64,000 bases of DNA from Pseudomonadota bacterium (GTDB lineage Bacteria > Pseudomonadota > Gammaproteobacteria > Burkholderiales > JABEVD01): NCBI GenBank assembly GCA_021848825.1, contig JAJZTQ010000011.1, positions 1-64,000 of the forward strand, read 5' to 3'. A program made the translations under genes and the position numbers. The first letter of the stretch is position 1; each line of letters starts with the position of its first letter. The notes below the pieces were generated by a model. It was not told the DNA's origin. It did no database searches and worked only from the letters and a program-made list of their open reading frames with translations. Shown here piece by piece: positions 25,114 to 39,852 of this stretch.

Positions 25114-26151
25114 CTAACCCAGCATCTTCGCCAAATCTTCAACCTTGGGATGATAATAGCGTTTCAGCATCTGCAAATCCTTGTGACCGGTGATTCTGGC
25201 GAGCATTAGGACATTCGGGATTTTCATGGCTAGACGGCTGGTCGCTTCGTGCCGAAGATCGTGGAAATGCAGATCGCCCAGAAAACCTTTTCTCGGCTTA
25301 TTCTCTGCTTCCTTGCAGTCATCCTCGTACTTCTTCAAAGCTCTGGCAATAGTGCGCGACCAGGACTGCTTGACAGCATTTGTGGACATTGGAAACACCC
25401 TGCCGCCGATTGATCGGGGCATTTCCTTGAGGATGGAAACCGCCTTGGTGGACAGTGGCACGGTTCGGGAATCACCGTTCTTTGTCTTGGGAAGATGGGC
25501 AGAAGGCGCGGAAAGATCGATATTATCCCAAGTCAGGGTGCAAAGCTCACCTTGTCGCATAGCAGTTTCAAGGGCGAATTCGATCATGGGACGAAGCCAC
25601 GGGGTCTGGCAAGCGCCAGTGGCTTCGAACAAGTATTTTTCCTCAAGCGGTTCAATGCGGCGCTCCCTGGCGTTATCCAGTCGAGGACGGGATACCAGCT
25701 TTACAGGGTTATCGTGCAGGTTGATCCCCCATTCACGTCTTGCTTGGTCGAGCACTTGCTGAAACAGCCCGAGCTCCCTATGGACGGTTGCTGCCGCGAC
25801 TTTCTTTAGTCGCGAATCACGGTATGCCGCAAAGTCGCTGGAGGTGAGGCTGGCTGCGGTTTTCTTGGCGATGTCCCTCACGGCCATGGCCTTCAACCGA
25901 ATCGATTCGGATTCGTACCCCCTGTGGGTAGGCGTTACTTCCTGGATGTATCGATCTATGAGTTCTTTGAGCGTTGTCTTCTCCGCTGCTGCTCTGGAAA
26001 CAAAGACTCCTCTGCCGATCTCGGATTCAAGCGTTGCCGCCCAGAGCTCTGCATCAGCTTTATTCTCAAACGTCTTTGTTTGGTCAGGGTAGCCCTTTCT
26101 CCGAACCCTGGCCCGCCATTGGTAATCCCCCCTTTTTTCGATCTGCGCCAT
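25114..26151 (-). CDS. int: Tyrosine recombinase/integrase
   Basis: ETAMRQGELCTLTWDNID, LHFHDLRHEATSRLA, LARITGHKDLQMLKRYYHP: catalytic R...HxxR...H...Y; N-terminal Arm-type DNA-binding region. Confidence 0.95.
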   Translation of the reverse strand: MAQIEKRGDYQWRARVRRKGYPDQTKTFENKADAELWAATLESEIGRGVFVSRAAAEKTTLKELIDRYIQEVTPTHRGYESESIRLKAMAVRDIAKKTAASLTSSDFAAYRDSRLKKVAAATVHRELGLFQQVLDQARREWGINLHDNPVKLVSRPRLDNARERRIEPLEEKYLFEATGACQTPWLRPMIEFALETAMRQGELCTLTWDNIDLSAPSAHLPKTKNGDSRTVPLSTKAVSILKEMPRSIGGRVFPMSTNAVKQSWSRTIARALKKYEDDCKEAENKPRKGFLGDLHFHDLRHEATSRLAMKIPNVLMLARITGHKDLQMLKRYYHPKVEDLAKMLG

Positions 26152-26247
26152 ACCGCCTCCAAGTATATTAGCGTTAGATTATTGGCCCAATAATGACCCA
26201 ATGAATGCTAATATAGCTATAATAACGCATAAATACTAGATAGATAA

Positions 26248-26298
<51 letters not shown>

Positions 26299-26524
26299 TC
26301 CATCATACAAGTGTCTTGTCGATCTGCTCATGAAACCGGTCGGATTGCCGTCGGCTGGGCAAGGCGTCACATTGGATCCCATCATCAACCGGTTTTTTCG
26401 TCATGCTCTCCCCGGGAAACCCGTCCGTCAGAGTTTGACAATCGGCCACCATGCAGAAACAATATGATTAATTGTTTTTAATATGCTGTGCCTGCGGCGC
26501 GCTTTCTTGATTCTGGAGGAATAA

Positions 26525-27658
26525 ATGTTCTTTGGCAGCAGTAAGAAAATCGATGAGTTGTCCGGTCGGGTCCGGGAGCTCGAAAACCAGATCGAATCGC
26601 GAGACAGGAAGATAGATGATCTGACAAGCCAGCTGAAATCGGCGCAGGAAAGGGAACAGGAACTGCGTTCCGAAGTCGAACGACTCAGCGGGCTGATACA
26701 GCAGCTGCAGGCTTTCGGCCAATCCCTGTCCGATGTTCAGGCAAGCCTGATGACTTTGGCCAACGACATGCGCACGGAAAAGGACCATGCGATCGATGCC
26801 CAGGGCGTATCTTTGACCACTCGCAGCGCAATCGAGAGCATCGCGGCAAACCTTTCGGAGCTTGCCGACGGTTCCCGGAATGCAGCCTCCAAGGTAGGCG
26901 AACTCGACGGACGCGCCCAGGAAATCAGCAGGATTGTGCAGCTGATCAAGGAAATAGCGGACCAGACCAATCTGCTCGCGCTGAATGCGGCCATCGAAGC
27001 GGCCCGTGCAGGCGAACAGGGTCGCGGATTCGCGGTTGTTGCCGACGAGGTCAGAAAGCTTGCAGAGCGCACAGCCAATGCAACCGAGGAAATCTCGGCG
27101 CTGGTGGGAAAAATACGTGACGATAGTTCATCCAGCTACGATCAGATCAAGTTGTTGGCTGAGCATTCCGGTGAATTCAGCCATGACGGACAAAAAGCGG
27201 CTGAAACCATGCGCGAACTCCTCAATCTCTCCGAGGGAATGGAAAAAGCGATTGCGGCATCGGCGCTGAGAGGATTCTGCGAACTGGCGAAAGTGGATCA
27301 CCTGATTTACAAGTTCCGGATCTACAAGGTGCTGTTTGGTCTGTCGGACGAAACGGAAGACAAATTCGCCAGCCACACTTCCTGTCGTCTCGGAAAGTGG
27401 TATTACGAAGGGGAAGGACGCGACTGCTTTTCGCAACTGCCGGGATATCGGGATATCGAGGCGCCCCATATGGAGGTTCATCAGGCAGGTCTGGATGCGC
27501 TTCGCGCCCACTTCGAAAAAAATACGGCCAGGGTGCTCGACGGCATGAAGCTCATGGAAAGCGCCAGCCTTCGCGTGCTTGAAGGACTGGAAAAAATGGC
27601 AAGAAGCGGCGAAGAAAACAGCAGCCTGTTGTGCAGCAGCGCGACGCAGCCTGACTGA
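26525..27658 (+). CDS. Soluble methyl-accepting chemotaxis-type protein with C-terminal CZB-like domain
   Basis: [38 protein letters not shown] signalling hairpin; C-terminal [18 protein letters not shown]...[12 protein letters not shown]...[12 protein letters not shown] zinc-binding pattern; no TM segment. Confidence 0.88.
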   Translation: MFFGSSKKIDELSGRVRELENQIESRDRKIDDLTSQLKSAQEREQELRSEVERLSGLIQQLQAFGQSLSDVQASLMTLANDMRTEKDHAIDAQGVSLTTRSAIESIAANLSELADGSRNAASKVGELDGRAQEISRIVQLIKEIADQTNLLALNAAIEAARAGEQGRGFAVVADEVRKLAERTANATEEISALVGKIRDDSSSSYDQIKLLAEHSGEFSHDGQKAAETMRELLNLSEGMEKAIAASALRGFCELAKVDHLIYKFRIYKVLFGLSDETEDKFASHTSCRLGKWYYEGEGRDCFSQLPGYRDIEAPHMEVHQAGLDALRAHFEKNTARVLDGMKLMESASLRVLEGLEKMARSGEENSSLLCSSATQPD

Positions 27659-27666
27659 AAGACGGC

Positions 27667-28098
27667 TCAATCGTCGAAGGCATGGAGCATCATGACGATC
27701 ACCGTGATCAGGACGGCGAATGTGCCCAAAGTGATGCGAAGCGCCCGCTGCTGTCCCGGCGTATCCGGCAATTCCTCATTCGTTCCCGCATAAGCCAGGA
27801 TCATATCTGCAGAAAGCGTGATGAATCGGTCGTCGTCCAGCAGGATTTCACGGGTGGCACCCAGAGGATCGGGCTTGAATCGCACGACCACGGAACAGCC
27901 CGAAGTCTCACGCTTCAGGGCAAGCCCGAGATTCGAGATGTCTTTGCAGCCCTGCTCCGTCAGAAACAGCTTGTGCGGACTCATGCCCAGAAACCGATGC
28001 TGTTGAAATATGACGAGCATGCAAACAAGCGCGACGAGCAGGCCGGCAAGGGCCATTCTCAGTTTCTTCGGCGTAATCGCGTCTTCGTCCAGCTGCAT
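27667..28098 (-). CDS. Hypothetical membrane protein
   Basis: 143 aa with N- and C-terminal hydrophobic segments. Confidence 0.6.
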   Translation of the reverse strand: MQLDEDAITPKKLRMALAGLLVALVCMLVIFQQHRFLGMSPHKLFLTEQGCKDISNLGLALKRETSGCSVVVRFKPDPLGATREILLDDDRFITLSADMILAYAGTNEELPDTPGQQRALRITLGTFAVLITVIVMMLHAFDD

Positions 28099-28142
28099 GG
28101 ATTTTCCCCTTTCATCGCTGCCTTAAGAATAGAAACACAAAA

Positions 28143-28172
28143 GAAAAAAGGCCCCCGGGATACCGGAGGCCT
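28143..28172 (-). terminator. Rho-independent terminator after purA
   Basis: Minus strand GGCCTCCGG tatc CCGGGGGCC TTTTTT. Confidence 0.8.
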
Positions 28173-28194
28173 TGAAGCGCGAACATATTGAAAT

Positions 28195-30644
<2,450 letters not shown>

Positions 30645-30686
30645 TTCAATCGAATGGAAAGCCCAGGAAAAACAGTTTTCAACATG

Positions 30687-31559
30687 CTAGGGCTTGCTTC
30701 CCGAATGCCTGAAATACTTGAAGAACTCGGAATCGGGTGAAAGCAGCAGCGTGCTGTTTTTCCCGTCAAAGCCCTTCCTGTAGGCTTCGAGGCTCCGATA
30801 GAAGGCATAGAATTCAGGATTCTTCGAAAAAGCCTGGGCATAGATGGCAGTCGCCGAGGCATCGCCCTGCCCCTTGATGGTCTGGGCCTGCTTGTAGGCA
30901 TTGGCGACGATCACTTCACGCTGCCTGTCGGCATCCGCCCTGATCTGCTCCGATTCCGCAGCACCTGTCGACCTCAGTTCGTTCGCCACGCGCTTCCTTT
31001 CCGCCTCCATCCGCTTGTAGACGGAATCGCTGACCTGCTGGGGAAGATCGACCCGTTTCAGCCGGACATCGATGACCTGGACGCCGATTTTCCGGGAATC
31101 GAGGTCGGATTTGCGCCTCATCATATCCGTGATCATGTCGCGCTGCTTCGAAATGACGTCATGAACCGTCAGGTTGCCGATCTGGTCCCTGAGGCTGGAA
31201 TTGATCGTCTGGGAAAGCCTGATCTGCGCCCTCGCTTCGTCCCCGCCGGTGCTGATGTAGTACTGTTTCGGATCGACGATGCGCCACTTGACGAAGGAAT
31301 CGACGAGCACGTTTTTCTTCTCCGAAGTGATGTAGCGCTCGGGCTCAGGCGACTCGAAAGTCTGGATCCTGTTGTCGAAATAGCGCACATTCTGGATGAG
31401 CGGAATCTTCCAGTAGAGACCCGGCGATGTCTTGACCGAGACGATCTCCCCGAGCTGCAGCACGATTGCGCTCTGCCTCTGGTCGACAATATAGAGGCTC
31501 GAGCTCAGCAGGGCGATCGCCACGATCGCGGCGACGATGTAACCTGTCAGATTCTTCAA
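30687..31559 (-). CDS. hflC: HflC protease modulator
   Basis: SPFH/prohibitin-type, IVDQRQSAIVLQLGEIV, coupled to hflK. Confidence 0.95.
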   Translation of the reverse strand: MKNLTGYIVAAIVAIALLSSSLYIVDQRQSAIVLQLGEIVSVKTSPGLYWKIPLIQNVRYFDNRIQTFESPEPERYITSEKKNVLVDSFVKWRIVDPKQYYISTGGDEARAQIRLSQTINSSLRDQIGNLTVHDVISKQRDMITDMMRRKSDLDSRKIGVQVIDVRLKRVDLPQQVSDSVYKRMEAERKRVANELRSTGAAESEQIRADADRQREVIVANAYKQAQTIKGQGDASATAIYAQAFSKNPEFYAFYRSLEAYRKGFDGKNSTLLLSPDSEFFKYFRHSGSKP

Positions 31560-32725
31560 GGCCTGTCCTCCCTTTCCCGACTCCTGAACGCATCTCTCGA
31601 TCTTGCCGCATCGCTTTCAGGCTGGGCCGCCTTGGCCGCTGCATCTTCCTGCGGCTGGGGCGAAGAAGTCGTCGCGCTCTTCTGCATCAGCTTGTCGAGC
31701 GGAAGATAAAGCAGGTTGCCGCTCTTTTGCTGGTCGATCAGCACCTTGTTGGTATTGCCGAGAATATCCTGCATCGTCTCGAGATAGAGCCTCTCCCTTG
31801 TCACTTCAGGCGCCTTGCTGTACTGCGCAAGGATTTGCTGGAAGCGGCTCGCATCCCCTTCGGCGTTGGAAATGACGCGCTGCTTGTATCCTTCCGCACT
31901 CTGGACGAGGCGGGCGGCATCCCCCGCCGCACGGGGCACGACGTCGTTGGCATAGGCCTGCCCTTCGTTCTTCATCCTGGCCCTGTCCTGATTGGCCTTC
32001 ACCGCGTCGTCGAATGCAGCCTGAACCTGCTCCGGCGGCTGGGCATTCTGCATCGTGACCTTGCTGATCTCGATGCCTGTCTTGTAGAGATCGAGGATCT
32101 TCTGCATCAGCACGGCAGCCTGGTCTGCAACCTGTTCCCGCCCCTCGTACAGAACGAAATTCATCTGGCTCTTTCCGACCACCTCGCGGATCGCCGCCTC
32201 GGCGATCTGCCTCACTGCATCCTCGGGAGAGCGATTGTTAAAAAGAAAGGCTTCGGGGTTCTTGACGATGTACTGGACCGCGAACTGCACGTCGACGATG
32301 TTCTCGTCGTCGGTCAGCATCAGGGACTCCTGAAGGATCTTGCTCTTGATGTTATTCCTGTAGCCGATTTCAACTGTCCTGACCGTCGAGACATCGACGA
32401 TCTCGGCACTTTCTATGGGATAGGGAAGGTGCCAGTGGGGTCCGGGCATGGTCGTTTCGACGTATTTCCCGAAGCGCAAGACGATGCCCCTGTCGCTCGC
32501 ATTGACGATATAGAAGCCGCTGGCGAGCCATACGACGAAAGCGATGGCGATGAAGAGCCAGATTCCCCCGCCGAGACTGAAACCCGGTTTCTGCCCGGCA
32601 GGAGTCCCGCCTTTCTTGCCGGAAAAAAGCGACTCGAGCTTCTGGCTGAAATTCCGCCATAGCTCATCCAGATCAGGCGGACCTGATTTGCCGCCCCCTC
32701 CCCACTGTGGATCGTTTAATCCCAT
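31556..32725 (-). CDS. hflK: HflK protease modulator
   Basis: MGLNDPQWGGGGKSGPPDLDELWRNFSQKL...; SPFH domain. Confidence 0.95.
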   Translation of the reverse strand: MGLNDPQWGGGGKSGPPDLDELWRNFSQKLESLFSGKKGGTPAGQKPGFSLGGGIWLFIAIAFVVWLASGFYIVNASDRGIVLRFGKYVETTMPGPHWHLPYPIESAEIVDVSTVRTVEIGYRNNIKSKILQESLMLTDDENIVDVQFAVQYIVKNPEAFLFNNRSPEDAVRQIAEAAIREVVGKSQMNFVLYEGREQVADQAAVLMQKILDLYKTGIEISKVTMQNAQPPEQVQAAFDDAVKANQDRARMKNEGQAYANDVVPRAAGDAARLVQSAEGYKQRVISNAEGDASRFQQILAQYSKAPEVTRERLYLETMQDILGNTNKVLIDQQKSGNLLYLPLDKLMQKSATTSSPQPQEDAAAKAAQPESDAARSRDAFRSREREDRP

Positions 32726-32736
32726 TTTTAAACCTG

Positions 32737-33855
32737 TCAAAATGATGCTGCCAGCCCGACCTCGACGGGCTTGTCCCGGTCGAGGAATTCGCCAAGGCAT
32801 TCCCTCACCAGATCCAGACCCTGTCCCGTTGCTGCACTCAGACGAATTCCGGAAATTCTACCATACTCGTCGCGATCCAACCCCGGCGACAGTCCATTTA
32901 TGTCTATTTTGTTATAGATCAGCACCTGCGGAACGTTATCCGCGCCGATTTCAGCGAGGACACGATTGACTTCGGCGATCTGCTCTTCCCTGGCCGGATT
33001 GCTGGTATCCACGACATGGAACAGCAGATCGGCACGGACGGTCTCTTCGAGGGTGGCGCAGAAGGATTCGACCAGCGTGTGAGGAAGCTGTCTGATGAAG
33101 CCGACCGTGTCGGAGAGCACAACCTGCCCGTGACCGGGAACGAACATTCGGCGCGAAGTGGTATCCAGCGTGGCGAAAAGCTGGTTTGCAGCATAACTGT
33201 CGGCATGCGTCAGCGCATTGAAGAGCGTCGATTTTCCGGCATTGGTATAGCCCACGATGGATACCGAAGTGACGTGCCCTCTCGCCCTGGAGCGTCTCTG
33301 AACCTCGCGCTGGCGTCTGAGCTTCTTCAGCCGCTCCTTCAGCAGCTTGACTCTTTTCCCGATCAGCCTTCTGTCCGTCTCGAGCTGGGTTTCTCCAGGC
33401 CCCCTGAGTCCTATGCCGCCCTTCTGTCTTTCCAGGTGGGTCCATCCCCTGATCAGCCGCGTCGAAAGATGCTCGAGCTGGGCGAGTTCGACCTGGAGCT
33501 TTCCCTCGAAGCTCTTCGCTCGCTGGGCAAAGATGTCGAGGATGAGGCTCGTCCTGTCGATGACCCTGCACTTCAGCCTGTTTTCGAGATTTCTCTGCTG
33601 CGCCGCCGAAAGTTCGTGATTGAATATGACGATCCCGGCGCGGGTTTCGGCCAGCATGGCCGCGACTTCATCGAGCTTGCCGCTGCCGACATAAGTTGCG
33701 GAATCGGGCGATACCCTTTTTCCGGTCACGCAGCCAAGCGCGTTGACTTTCGCGCTGGATGCGAGCTCTTTCAATTCTTCCAGACTCTCGGAAAAACCGG
33801 GCTCGCCGAAATCCACCGCGACGAGCACGGCCTCGTTACCCGAATTTTCTATCAT
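32737..33855 (-). CDS. hflX: GTPase HflX
   Basis: [38 protein letters not shown]. Confidence 0.96.
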   Translation of the reverse strand: MIENSGNEAVLVAVDFGEPGFSESLEELKELASSAKVNALGCVTGKRVSPDSATYVGSGKLDEVAAMLAETRAGIVIFNHELSAAQQRNLENRLKCRVIDRTSLILDIFAQRAKSFEGKLQVELAQLEHLSTRLIRGWTHLERQKGGIGLRGPGETQLETDRRLIGKRVKLLKERLKKLRRQREVQRRSRARGHVTSVSIVGYTNAGKSTLFNALTHADSYAANQLFATLDTTSRRMFVPGHGQVVLSDTVGFIRQLPHTLVESFCATLEETVRADLLFHVVDTSNPAREEQIAEVNRVLAEIGADNVPQVLIYNKIDINGLSPGLDRDEYGRISGIRLSAATGQGLDLVRECLGEFLDRDKPVEVGLAASF

Positions 33856-34091
33856 CCAGCTGAATTGGATTCGAACGGGATGGAAACCGGACGGGATGGC
33901 ACGACAGTGGATATCGCATGCTTGTAGACCATTTGCGTGACCGTATTCTTGAGCAGGATCACATACTGGTCGAAAGACTCGATCAGGCCCTGCAGCTTGA
34001 TGCCGTTGACCAGATAGATCGAGACAGACACATGTTCCTTACGCAAGGTATTCAGAAATGGGTCTTGTAACAGTTGCCCTTTTGCGCTCAT
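33852..34091 (-). CDS. hfq: RNA chaperone Hfq
   Basis: [67 protein letters not shown]. Confidence 0.98.
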   Translation of the reverse strand: MSAKGQLLQDPFLNTLRKEHVSVSIYLVNGIKLQGLIESFDQYVILLKNTVTQMVYKHAISTVVPSRPVSIPFESNSAG

Positions 34092-34209
34092 AAACTTCTC
34101 CAAATTTTATTATTGCCGTTCCACATTTTAGACCAGTGCATCCATTTGTGTATAAGACATTTTGAAAATACTTCAAGAATTTTGACATGCCGGCAGAAAA
34201 TAGGTTCGC

Positions 34210-35607
34210 CTATCCGTATCTTTTTCTGCCCATGATGCGCTTTCTGTGAGCCGCCCGCTTTTCGCTTTCGGTCTGCGGAGCAGGCCTTTTCCCGGCAAAA
34301 GGATTCTTCCCTCCCTTGAATTCGACGCGCAGCGGCGCCCCCTTGAGATCGAAGGCATCCCTGAATGTCTTTTCGAGATAACGCTTGTAGCTTTCCGGAA
34401 CCTGGTCCAAGGACGTGCCATGGATGATGATGAGCGGGGGATTCATTCCCCCCTGATGCGCATAGCGAAGCTTGGGTCTCAGCATGCCTGACCTGGGCGG
34501 CGCCTGCTTTTCCACTGCGGCGATCAGGAGCCTGGTGAGCTTCGGCGTGGAAAGCTTGGCCATCGCCGCTGAATAGGCCTCGTCCACCGACCTCATGAAC
34601 GGGTCGAGGCCGGTTTTCTGCAGGGCCGAAATGTAATGGATGGCAGCAAAACCGGCGAAATTGAGCTTCCTGGAAATGTCCCGCTTGACTGCTTCTCTTG
34701 CAGAACCTGAAAGACCGTCCCACTTGTTGACAGCGATGACGAGCGATCTTCCGGCTTCCAGCACGAAGCCTGCGATATGCGCATCCTGATCCGATATTTC
34801 GGCGCTCGCATCGAGCACCAGCACGACCACATTGGCTTCCTCGACCGCCTGCAGCGTCTTGATCACCGAAAACTTTTCGACCGCCTCGAAAACCTTTCCC
34901 TTTCGCCTCAGTCCTGCGGTGTCGATCAGCGTATAGGCCTTGCCGCCTCGCTCGAACTCGACATGGATGCTGTCCCTGGTGGTCCCTGGCTGATCGAAGG
35001 CGATGACGCGCTCCTCCCCGAGAAGCGCATTGACGAGCGTCGATTTCCCCGCATTCGGCCTGCCGACGAAAGCGATCTTGGGCCCCTCATTGAGCTCGAA
35101 ATCGGATTCTTCGGAAGGGAAAGGCGCCAGCACGATCTCGACGAGATCCCGAACGTTGTCGCCATGCGCCGATGAAATGGGCAGCGGCTCGCCCAGTCCG
35201 AGCTCGTGAAACTCCGCCGAAACCACATGGCGCATCATGCCTTCGGTCTTGTTCACGACAAGATGGACAGGGCGCCCCGATTTCCTCAGTTGCTCCCCTA
35301 TGATCCTGTCCTGCGCAGTCAATCCCTCCCTGCCATCGACCATGAAGAGGATGGCATCGGCCTCGTCTATCGCCTGGAGGGTCTGCCTCGCCATCTCGTG
35401 GAGGATGCCTTCCTTGGCGACAGGCTCGAAACCGCCGGTATCGACGACAAGGAAGGGTTTCTCCCCTATCCTGCCGTGGCCGTAATGCCTATCGCGCGTG
35501 AGCCCGGGAAAATCGGCGACGATCGCGTCCCTGCTTTTCGTGAGCCTGTTGAAAAGAGTGGACTTTCCGACATTGGGTCTGCCCACGATGACCAGTGTGG
35601 GTTTCAT
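34210..35607 (-). CDS. der: Ribosome biogenesis GTPase Der
   Basis: Two GTPase domains: [16 protein letters not shown] and [17 protein letters not shown]. Confidence 0.98.
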   Translation of the reverse strand: MKPTLVIVGRPNVGKSTLFNRLTKSRDAIVADFPGLTRDRHYGHGRIGEKPFLVVDTGGFEPVAKEGILHEMARQTLQAIDEADAILFMVDGREGLTAQDRIIGEQLRKSGRPVHLVVNKTEGMMRHVVSAEFHELGLGEPLPISSAHGDNVRDLVEIVLAPFPSEESDFELNEGPKIAFVGRPNAGKSTLVNALLGEERVIAFDQPGTTRDSIHVEFERGGKAYTLIDTAGLRRKGKVFEAVEKFSVIKTLQAVEEANVVVLVLDASAEISDQDAHIAGFVLEAGRSLVIAVNKWDGLSGSAREAVKRDISRKLNFAGFAAIHYISALQKTGLDPFMRSVDEAYSAAMAKLSTPKLTRLLIAAVEKQAPPRSGMLRPKLRYAHQGGMNPPLIIIHGTSLDQVPESYKRYLEKTFRDAFDLKGAPLRVEFKGGKNPFAGKRPAPQTESEKRAAHRKRIMGRKRYG

Positions 35608-36740
35608 CAGGGCACGGCCATGGCATAAAGCTCACCCTTCCTGGTCTGAACCAGGAACATGTCGCTGTTGAGATAGACCGGGTGGGAAAGGATGGGGCTG
35701 CCGTCCGTCTTGATCCTGGCAACGATCTGGCCATCGCTCCTCCTCAGGAAATGCACCACGCCTCCGGCATCGCCGACGACGACATAGCTTCCCTGGATGT
35801 AGGGCCGGGTAATCCGCCTGCCCTCTAGATCGGACTGCTTCCAGACCGTCGCGCCGCTCGTGCTGTCGAGGCTCAGCACGTCATCCTGATCGTCGCTCAA
35901 GAAGAAGTTGCGCTGACTCACGATCATCCCGGCATAGCTGGAAATGTTCTTGGACCAGATCAGGTCGCCCTTGCTAAAATCGAAGCAGGCCAGCCTCCCC
36001 TGGAATGCGGCGGCGCATACCTGAAGTTCGTCAACCACGGGAAGACTGGTGACATCCGCTATCCTTTCAAGCTCCGTCGTGCCATGCGGCTGGGCCACGG
36101 CCGACTCCCAGTTGACCCCGCCTGTCTTCAGATCAAGCGATACCATCTTGCCGCCGGCAAATCCGGCAAATACGGTTCCCTGAAAAACGACGACACCTGC
36201 ATAACTCCTGACGGAAAGGGCAGGCGTGGTGTACTGGTAAACCCATAGCTGCTTTCCATCCTTTTCATCGAGACCGAAGACTCTGCCGTCTCCAGTTCGC
36301 ACTACCGTAACCCCATCTGCAATCCTCGGCATGCTCAGCAGCTCGCCCTTTACATGATGCTGCCAGAGCGGCTTGCCCGACTCGTCGTAGGCCAGCACAT
36401 CGCCGTTTTCCGCGCAGACGACGATGATGTTGTCGCCGATTCCCACGCCCGCAGAAAGCGCATGCTGGGTATCGATCTTCCAGACCCGCTCGCCCCTCAG
36501 GCTTTCCAGTTTGGACAGCGTGCCATCGTGAGAAGCCGCGAAGACGGAACCATGATCCACGGCAGGAAGCAGCATCGCATCGTCTGCGGAGCCGACGTCG
36601 GCGTGCCAGAGCACCAGCGGCTTGAATGCTTCATGGATGTCATGGAGCTCGGAAAGCGATGCCTTCTTGCCGAAAACGCTCTCGAACGTGGAGCAGGCCG
36701 AAAGCGACGCGAATAGCAGGATGAAGGCGATCTTCCTCAT
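35607..36740 (-). CDS. bamB: Outer membrane assembly lipoprotein BamB
   Basis: Lipoprotein signal, PQQ-like beta-propeller repeats, synteny. Confidence 0.93.
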   Translation of the reverse strand: MRKIAFILLFASLSACSTFESVFGKKASLSELHDIHEAFKPLVLWHADVGSADDAMLLPAVDHGSVFAASHDGTLSKLESLRGERVWKIDTQHALSAGVGIGDNIIVVCAENGDVLAYDESGKPLWQHHVKGELLSMPRIADGVTVVRTGDGRVFGLDEKDGKQLWVYQYTTPALSVRSYAGVVVFQGTVFAGFAGGKMVSLDLKTGGVNWESAVAQPHGTTELERIADVTSLPVVDELQVCAAAFQGRLACFDFSKGDLIWSKNISSYAGMIVSQRNFFLSDDQDDVLSLDSTSGATVWKQSDLEGRRITRPYIQGSYVVVGDAGGVVHFLRRSDGQIVARIKTDGSPILSHPVYLNSDMFLVQTRKGELYAMAVP

Positions 36741-37369
36741 TTCCCTCCTCCCGTCGAATCGAGCTTGATGCTGACAAGATCGCGGTAGGGGCTCGCCTTG
36801 TCGATCTTCACGAGCGCAAGAAGATAGGCGCTCCTTGCCTGATCCTTTTTCCCTTCCGCCAGGAAAATGTCTCCCTTCAGGTCGGAATAGAGGCCGTCGA
36901 ACGAATCGCCATGCTTTTCATCGAGTGCTGCAACCGCGTCGCCGTATTTCTTCTGATCGAAAAGCACCCTCGCGAGCCTCAATCTCGCCACATCCTTGAG
37001 TTCAGGCTCCTGGCTGTGGTCGAGCACCCATTGCAGCTGGATTCTGGCGTCATCCATCTCGCCGGAATCGAAGTCCCTGGCCGCAGCGTAGAGGGCAGCC
37101 CTTGCAGCATAGGGCGTCTTCCCGAAATTTTCCATGATGTTCGATGCCGCAAGCCTTATCTTCTTGACGTCCTTTTCATCCTTCATTTTCGTCAATTCGG
37201 CATAAAGCATGGATGCTTTTTCATCCTGCTTGTGCTCATAGCGCTGGTACCCCGCAAATGCGCCCCCGGCAATCGCGGCCACAAGCAGGGCCGCAGCCAG
37301 CTTGTTGCCATGGCGCCTCAGCCAGGCCTTGATGATTTCCAACTGCTGCTGTTCATCCAGATCGTACAT
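36737..37369 (-). CDS. YfgM-family TPR membrane protein
   Basis: MYDLDEQQQLEIIKAWLRRHGNKLAAALLVAAIAGGAFAGYQRYEHKQ; synteny hisS-yfgM-bamB. Confidence 0.88.
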   Translation of the reverse strand: MYDLDEQQQLEIIKAWLRRHGNKLAAALLVAAIAGGAFAGYQRYEHKQDEKASMLYAELTKMKDEKDVKKIRLAASNIMENFGKTPYAARAALYAAARDFDSGEMDDARIQLQWVLDHSQEPELKDVARLRLARVLFDQKKYGDAVAALDEKHGDSFDGLYSDLKGDIFLAEGKKDQARSAYLLALVKIDKASPYRDLVSIKLDSTGGGK

Positions 37370-37376
37370 TTTTTCC

Positions 37377-38645
37377 TCAATTTGATTGTGAGCGCAGCCA
37401 GGCCACTGCTTCTTCGGGATGCATTCTGAATTGCCCCAATTCTTCCCGCAAGGGCTTCACTGTCAACTGGCGAGATTGCGCCTCTTCATCGCCTATGATG
37501 GCAGAGAATCTTGCGCCGCTCGCGTCCGCCTTTTTCATCTGCGACTTGAAGCTTCCTCCGCCGCAATGGAGGATGACGGAAAAGCCGTTATCCCGCAAAT
37601 ACTCTGCAGCGATCACGGCGAATCCAGAAGCCACCTCTCCCTGATGAACGACGTAAATGTCCGTCCTCTTCGGAGAAATATCCTGATGATCTTCCTGGAT
37701 CAAAGCCAGGATCCGCTCGATGCCGATGGCGAAACCGCAGGCAGGGGTCGGCTTTCCCCCTATCTGCGAAACGAGACCGTCATATCTTCCGCCGGCACAA
37801 ACCGTTCCCTGGGCACCCAGCCTGTCCGTCACCCACTCGAAAACCGTCCTGTTGTAATAATCCAGCCCCCTGACGAGCCTCGGATTGATTTCATAGCCGA
37901 TGCCGAGCTGTTCCAGCACCGCCTTGAGGCCTTCGAAATGGGAGGCGGAATCCGGATCGAGATCATCATACAGCTTCGGCGCATTTTCCACGATCTCGCG
38001 CATCGATGGATTCTTGCTGTCGAGTATCCTCAAGGGATTGCTGTGAAGGCGCCTTTTCGCATCCTCGTCGAGGCTCTCCATGTGCTCCTCGAAATGCCTG
38101 ACGAGCTTTCCCCTGTGTCTCGCGCGGGAAGCCGCATCGCCCAGGGAATTGATTTCCAGCCTGACATCCCTGAGCCCGAGCTTCTTCCAAAGCCTTGCCG
38201 CCATGGCGATCTGTTCGGCATCGACATCAGGCCCCTCGAACCCCAAGGCCTCCACGCCGACCTGATGAAACTGCCGGTAGCGCCCCTTCTGCGGCCGCTC
38301 GTGCCTGAACATCGGGCCCGTGTAGGAAAGGCGCAAGGGCCCCGGATAGAGCAGATTGTGCTGCAATACCGCCCTCACGCAGGAAGCGGTCCCCTCCGGC
38401 CTCAGCGTCAGGCTCTCGCCGTTCAAGTGATCGACGAAGGTGTACATCTCCTTCTCGACAATGTCCGTCACTTCCCCTATGGAGCGCTTGAAAAGCGCAG
38501 TCTGCTCGACGATGGGAAGGCGAATCCTGCGATAGCCGTAGGCATCGAGCCAGTCATTTATCGTCTCTTCGAAATAATCCCACCAATGTCCTTCATCCGG
38601 GAGAATGTCGTTCATTCCCCTGATTGCCTGAATCTTATCGTTCAT
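37377..38645 (-). CDS. hisS: Histidyl-tRNA synthetase
   Basis: [26 protein letters not shown]...[24 protein letters not shown]. Confidence 0.97.
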   Translation of the reverse strand: MNDKIQAIRGMNDILPDEGHWWDYFEETINDWLDAYGYRRIRLPIVEQTALFKRSIGEVTDIVEKEMYTFVDHLNGESLTLRPEGTASCVRAVLQHNLLYPGPLRLSYTGPMFRHERPQKGRYRQFHQVGVEALGFEGPDVDAEQIAMAARLWKKLGLRDVRLEINSLGDAASRARHRGKLVRHFEEHMESLDEDAKRRLHSNPLRILDSKNPSMREIVENAPKLYDDLDPDSASHFEGLKAVLEQLGIGYEINPRLVRGLDYYNRTVFEWVTDRLGAQGTVCAGGRYDGLVSQIGGKPTPACGFAIGIERILALIQEDHQDISPKRTDIYVVHQGEVASGFAVIAAEYLRDNGFSVILHCGGGSFKSQMKKADASGARFSAIIGDEEAQSRQLTVKPLREELGQFRMHPEEAVAWLRSQSN

Positions 38646-39849
38646 TCCCGTACCGCGTTCTGACATAATCGTCTATGATCAACTGGAATTCCTGGGCGAT
38701 GCGCTCGCCCTTCAAAGTCACCGTCTTGACGCCGTCGACATAGACGGGCGCGACGGGATTCTCGCCTGATCCAGGCAGGCTGATCCCGATGTTGGCAAGC
38801 CTGCTTTCCCCGGGACCGTTCACCACGCAGCCCATCACCGCCACACTCATGTTTTCCACGCCCTGGTAGCGGCCCCGCCATTGCGGCATGCTGTCCCTCA
38901 GATAAGCCTGTATGTCGCGCGCCAGCTCCTGGAAAAAGACGCTGGTCGTCCTGCCGCATCCCGGGCAGGCCGTGACCATCGGGGTGAAGGAGCGGAATCC
39001 CATGGTCTGCAATATTTCCTGGGCAACGACGACTTCCTGCCTCCTCTCTCCGCCCGGCTCAGGGGTAAGCGAAATACGGATGGTATCCCCTATGCCAGAT
39101 TGAAGCAGCACGGCGAGCGCAGCAGTGGAGGCGACGATGCCTTTCGACCCCATTCCCGCTTCGGTGAGGCCGAGATGAAGCGGATAATCGCAGCGCTTGG
39201 CAAGATCAGCATAAACCTTGATCAGGTCCTGCACCCCGCTCACCTTGCAGGAAAGGATGATCCTGTCAGGCGGCAGGCCGAGTTCGACAGCGCGCTCCGC
39301 GCTCGTGAGCGCAGAGGCGATGAGCGCTTCCCGCTGAAGCGCTTCCGCTTCCAGCGGTTCTGCAAGCCTGCCGTTTTCGTCCATCATTCTGGCAAGGAGA
39401 TCCGGGTCCAGACTTCCCCAGTTGACGCCTATCCTGACCGGCTTTTCATAACGGCAGGCCATTTCGATCATGGTCGCGAACTGCTCATCCTTTTTTCTTC
39501 CGGCACCGACATTGCCGGGATTGATGCGGTATTTGTCCAAGGCTTTGGCGCAATCCGGGTATTGGGAAAGCAGCTTGTGTCCGTTGAAATGGAAATCTCC
39601 GACCAGCGGCACATTGCATCCCTTGCCGTCGAGCAGATCCCTTATTCTCGCAACCTGGCTCGCCGCCTCCATGGTGTTCACGGTGATGCGGACGATTTCG
39701 GATCCGGCTGCGGCGAGCTCGGCAATCTGATTGGCCGTGGATATTGCATCGGCCGTATCGGTATTCGTCATCGACTGGACGACAATCGGCGCGTCTCCTC
39801 CGACTGCGACATGCCCTACCCACACTTTCCTGCAGTTTCTTCTCGCCAT
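38635..39849 (-). CDS. ispG: 4-hydroxy-3-methylbut-2-enyl diphosphate synthase
   Basis: [19 protein letters not shown]...[37 protein letters not shown]. Confidence 0.97.
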   Translation of the reverse strand: MARRNCRKVWVGHVAVGGDAPIVVQSMTNTDTADAISTANQIAELAAAGSEIVRITVNTMEAASQVARIRDLLDGKGCNVPLVGDFHFNGHKLLSQYPDCAKALDKYRINPGNVGAGRKKDEQFATMIEMACRYEKPVRIGVNWGSLDPDLLARMMDENGRLAEPLEAEALQREALIASALTSAERAVELGLPPDRIILSCKVSGVQDLIKVYADLAKRCDYPLHLGLTEAGMGSKGIVASTAALAVLLQSGIGDTIRISLTPEPGGERRQEVVVAQEILQTMGFRSFTPMVTACPGCGRTTSVFFQELARDIQAYLRDSMPQWRGRYQGVENMSVAVMGCVVNGPGESRLANIGISLPGSGENPVAPVYVDGVKTVTLKGERIAQEFQLIIDDYVRTRYGNER

Positions 39850-39852
39850 GAT

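Noticed and set aside
31466-32662. Plus-strand ORF (398 aa) opposite hflC/hflK
   Set aside because: Antisense to well-recognised hflK/hflC; composition typical of shadow ORFs.
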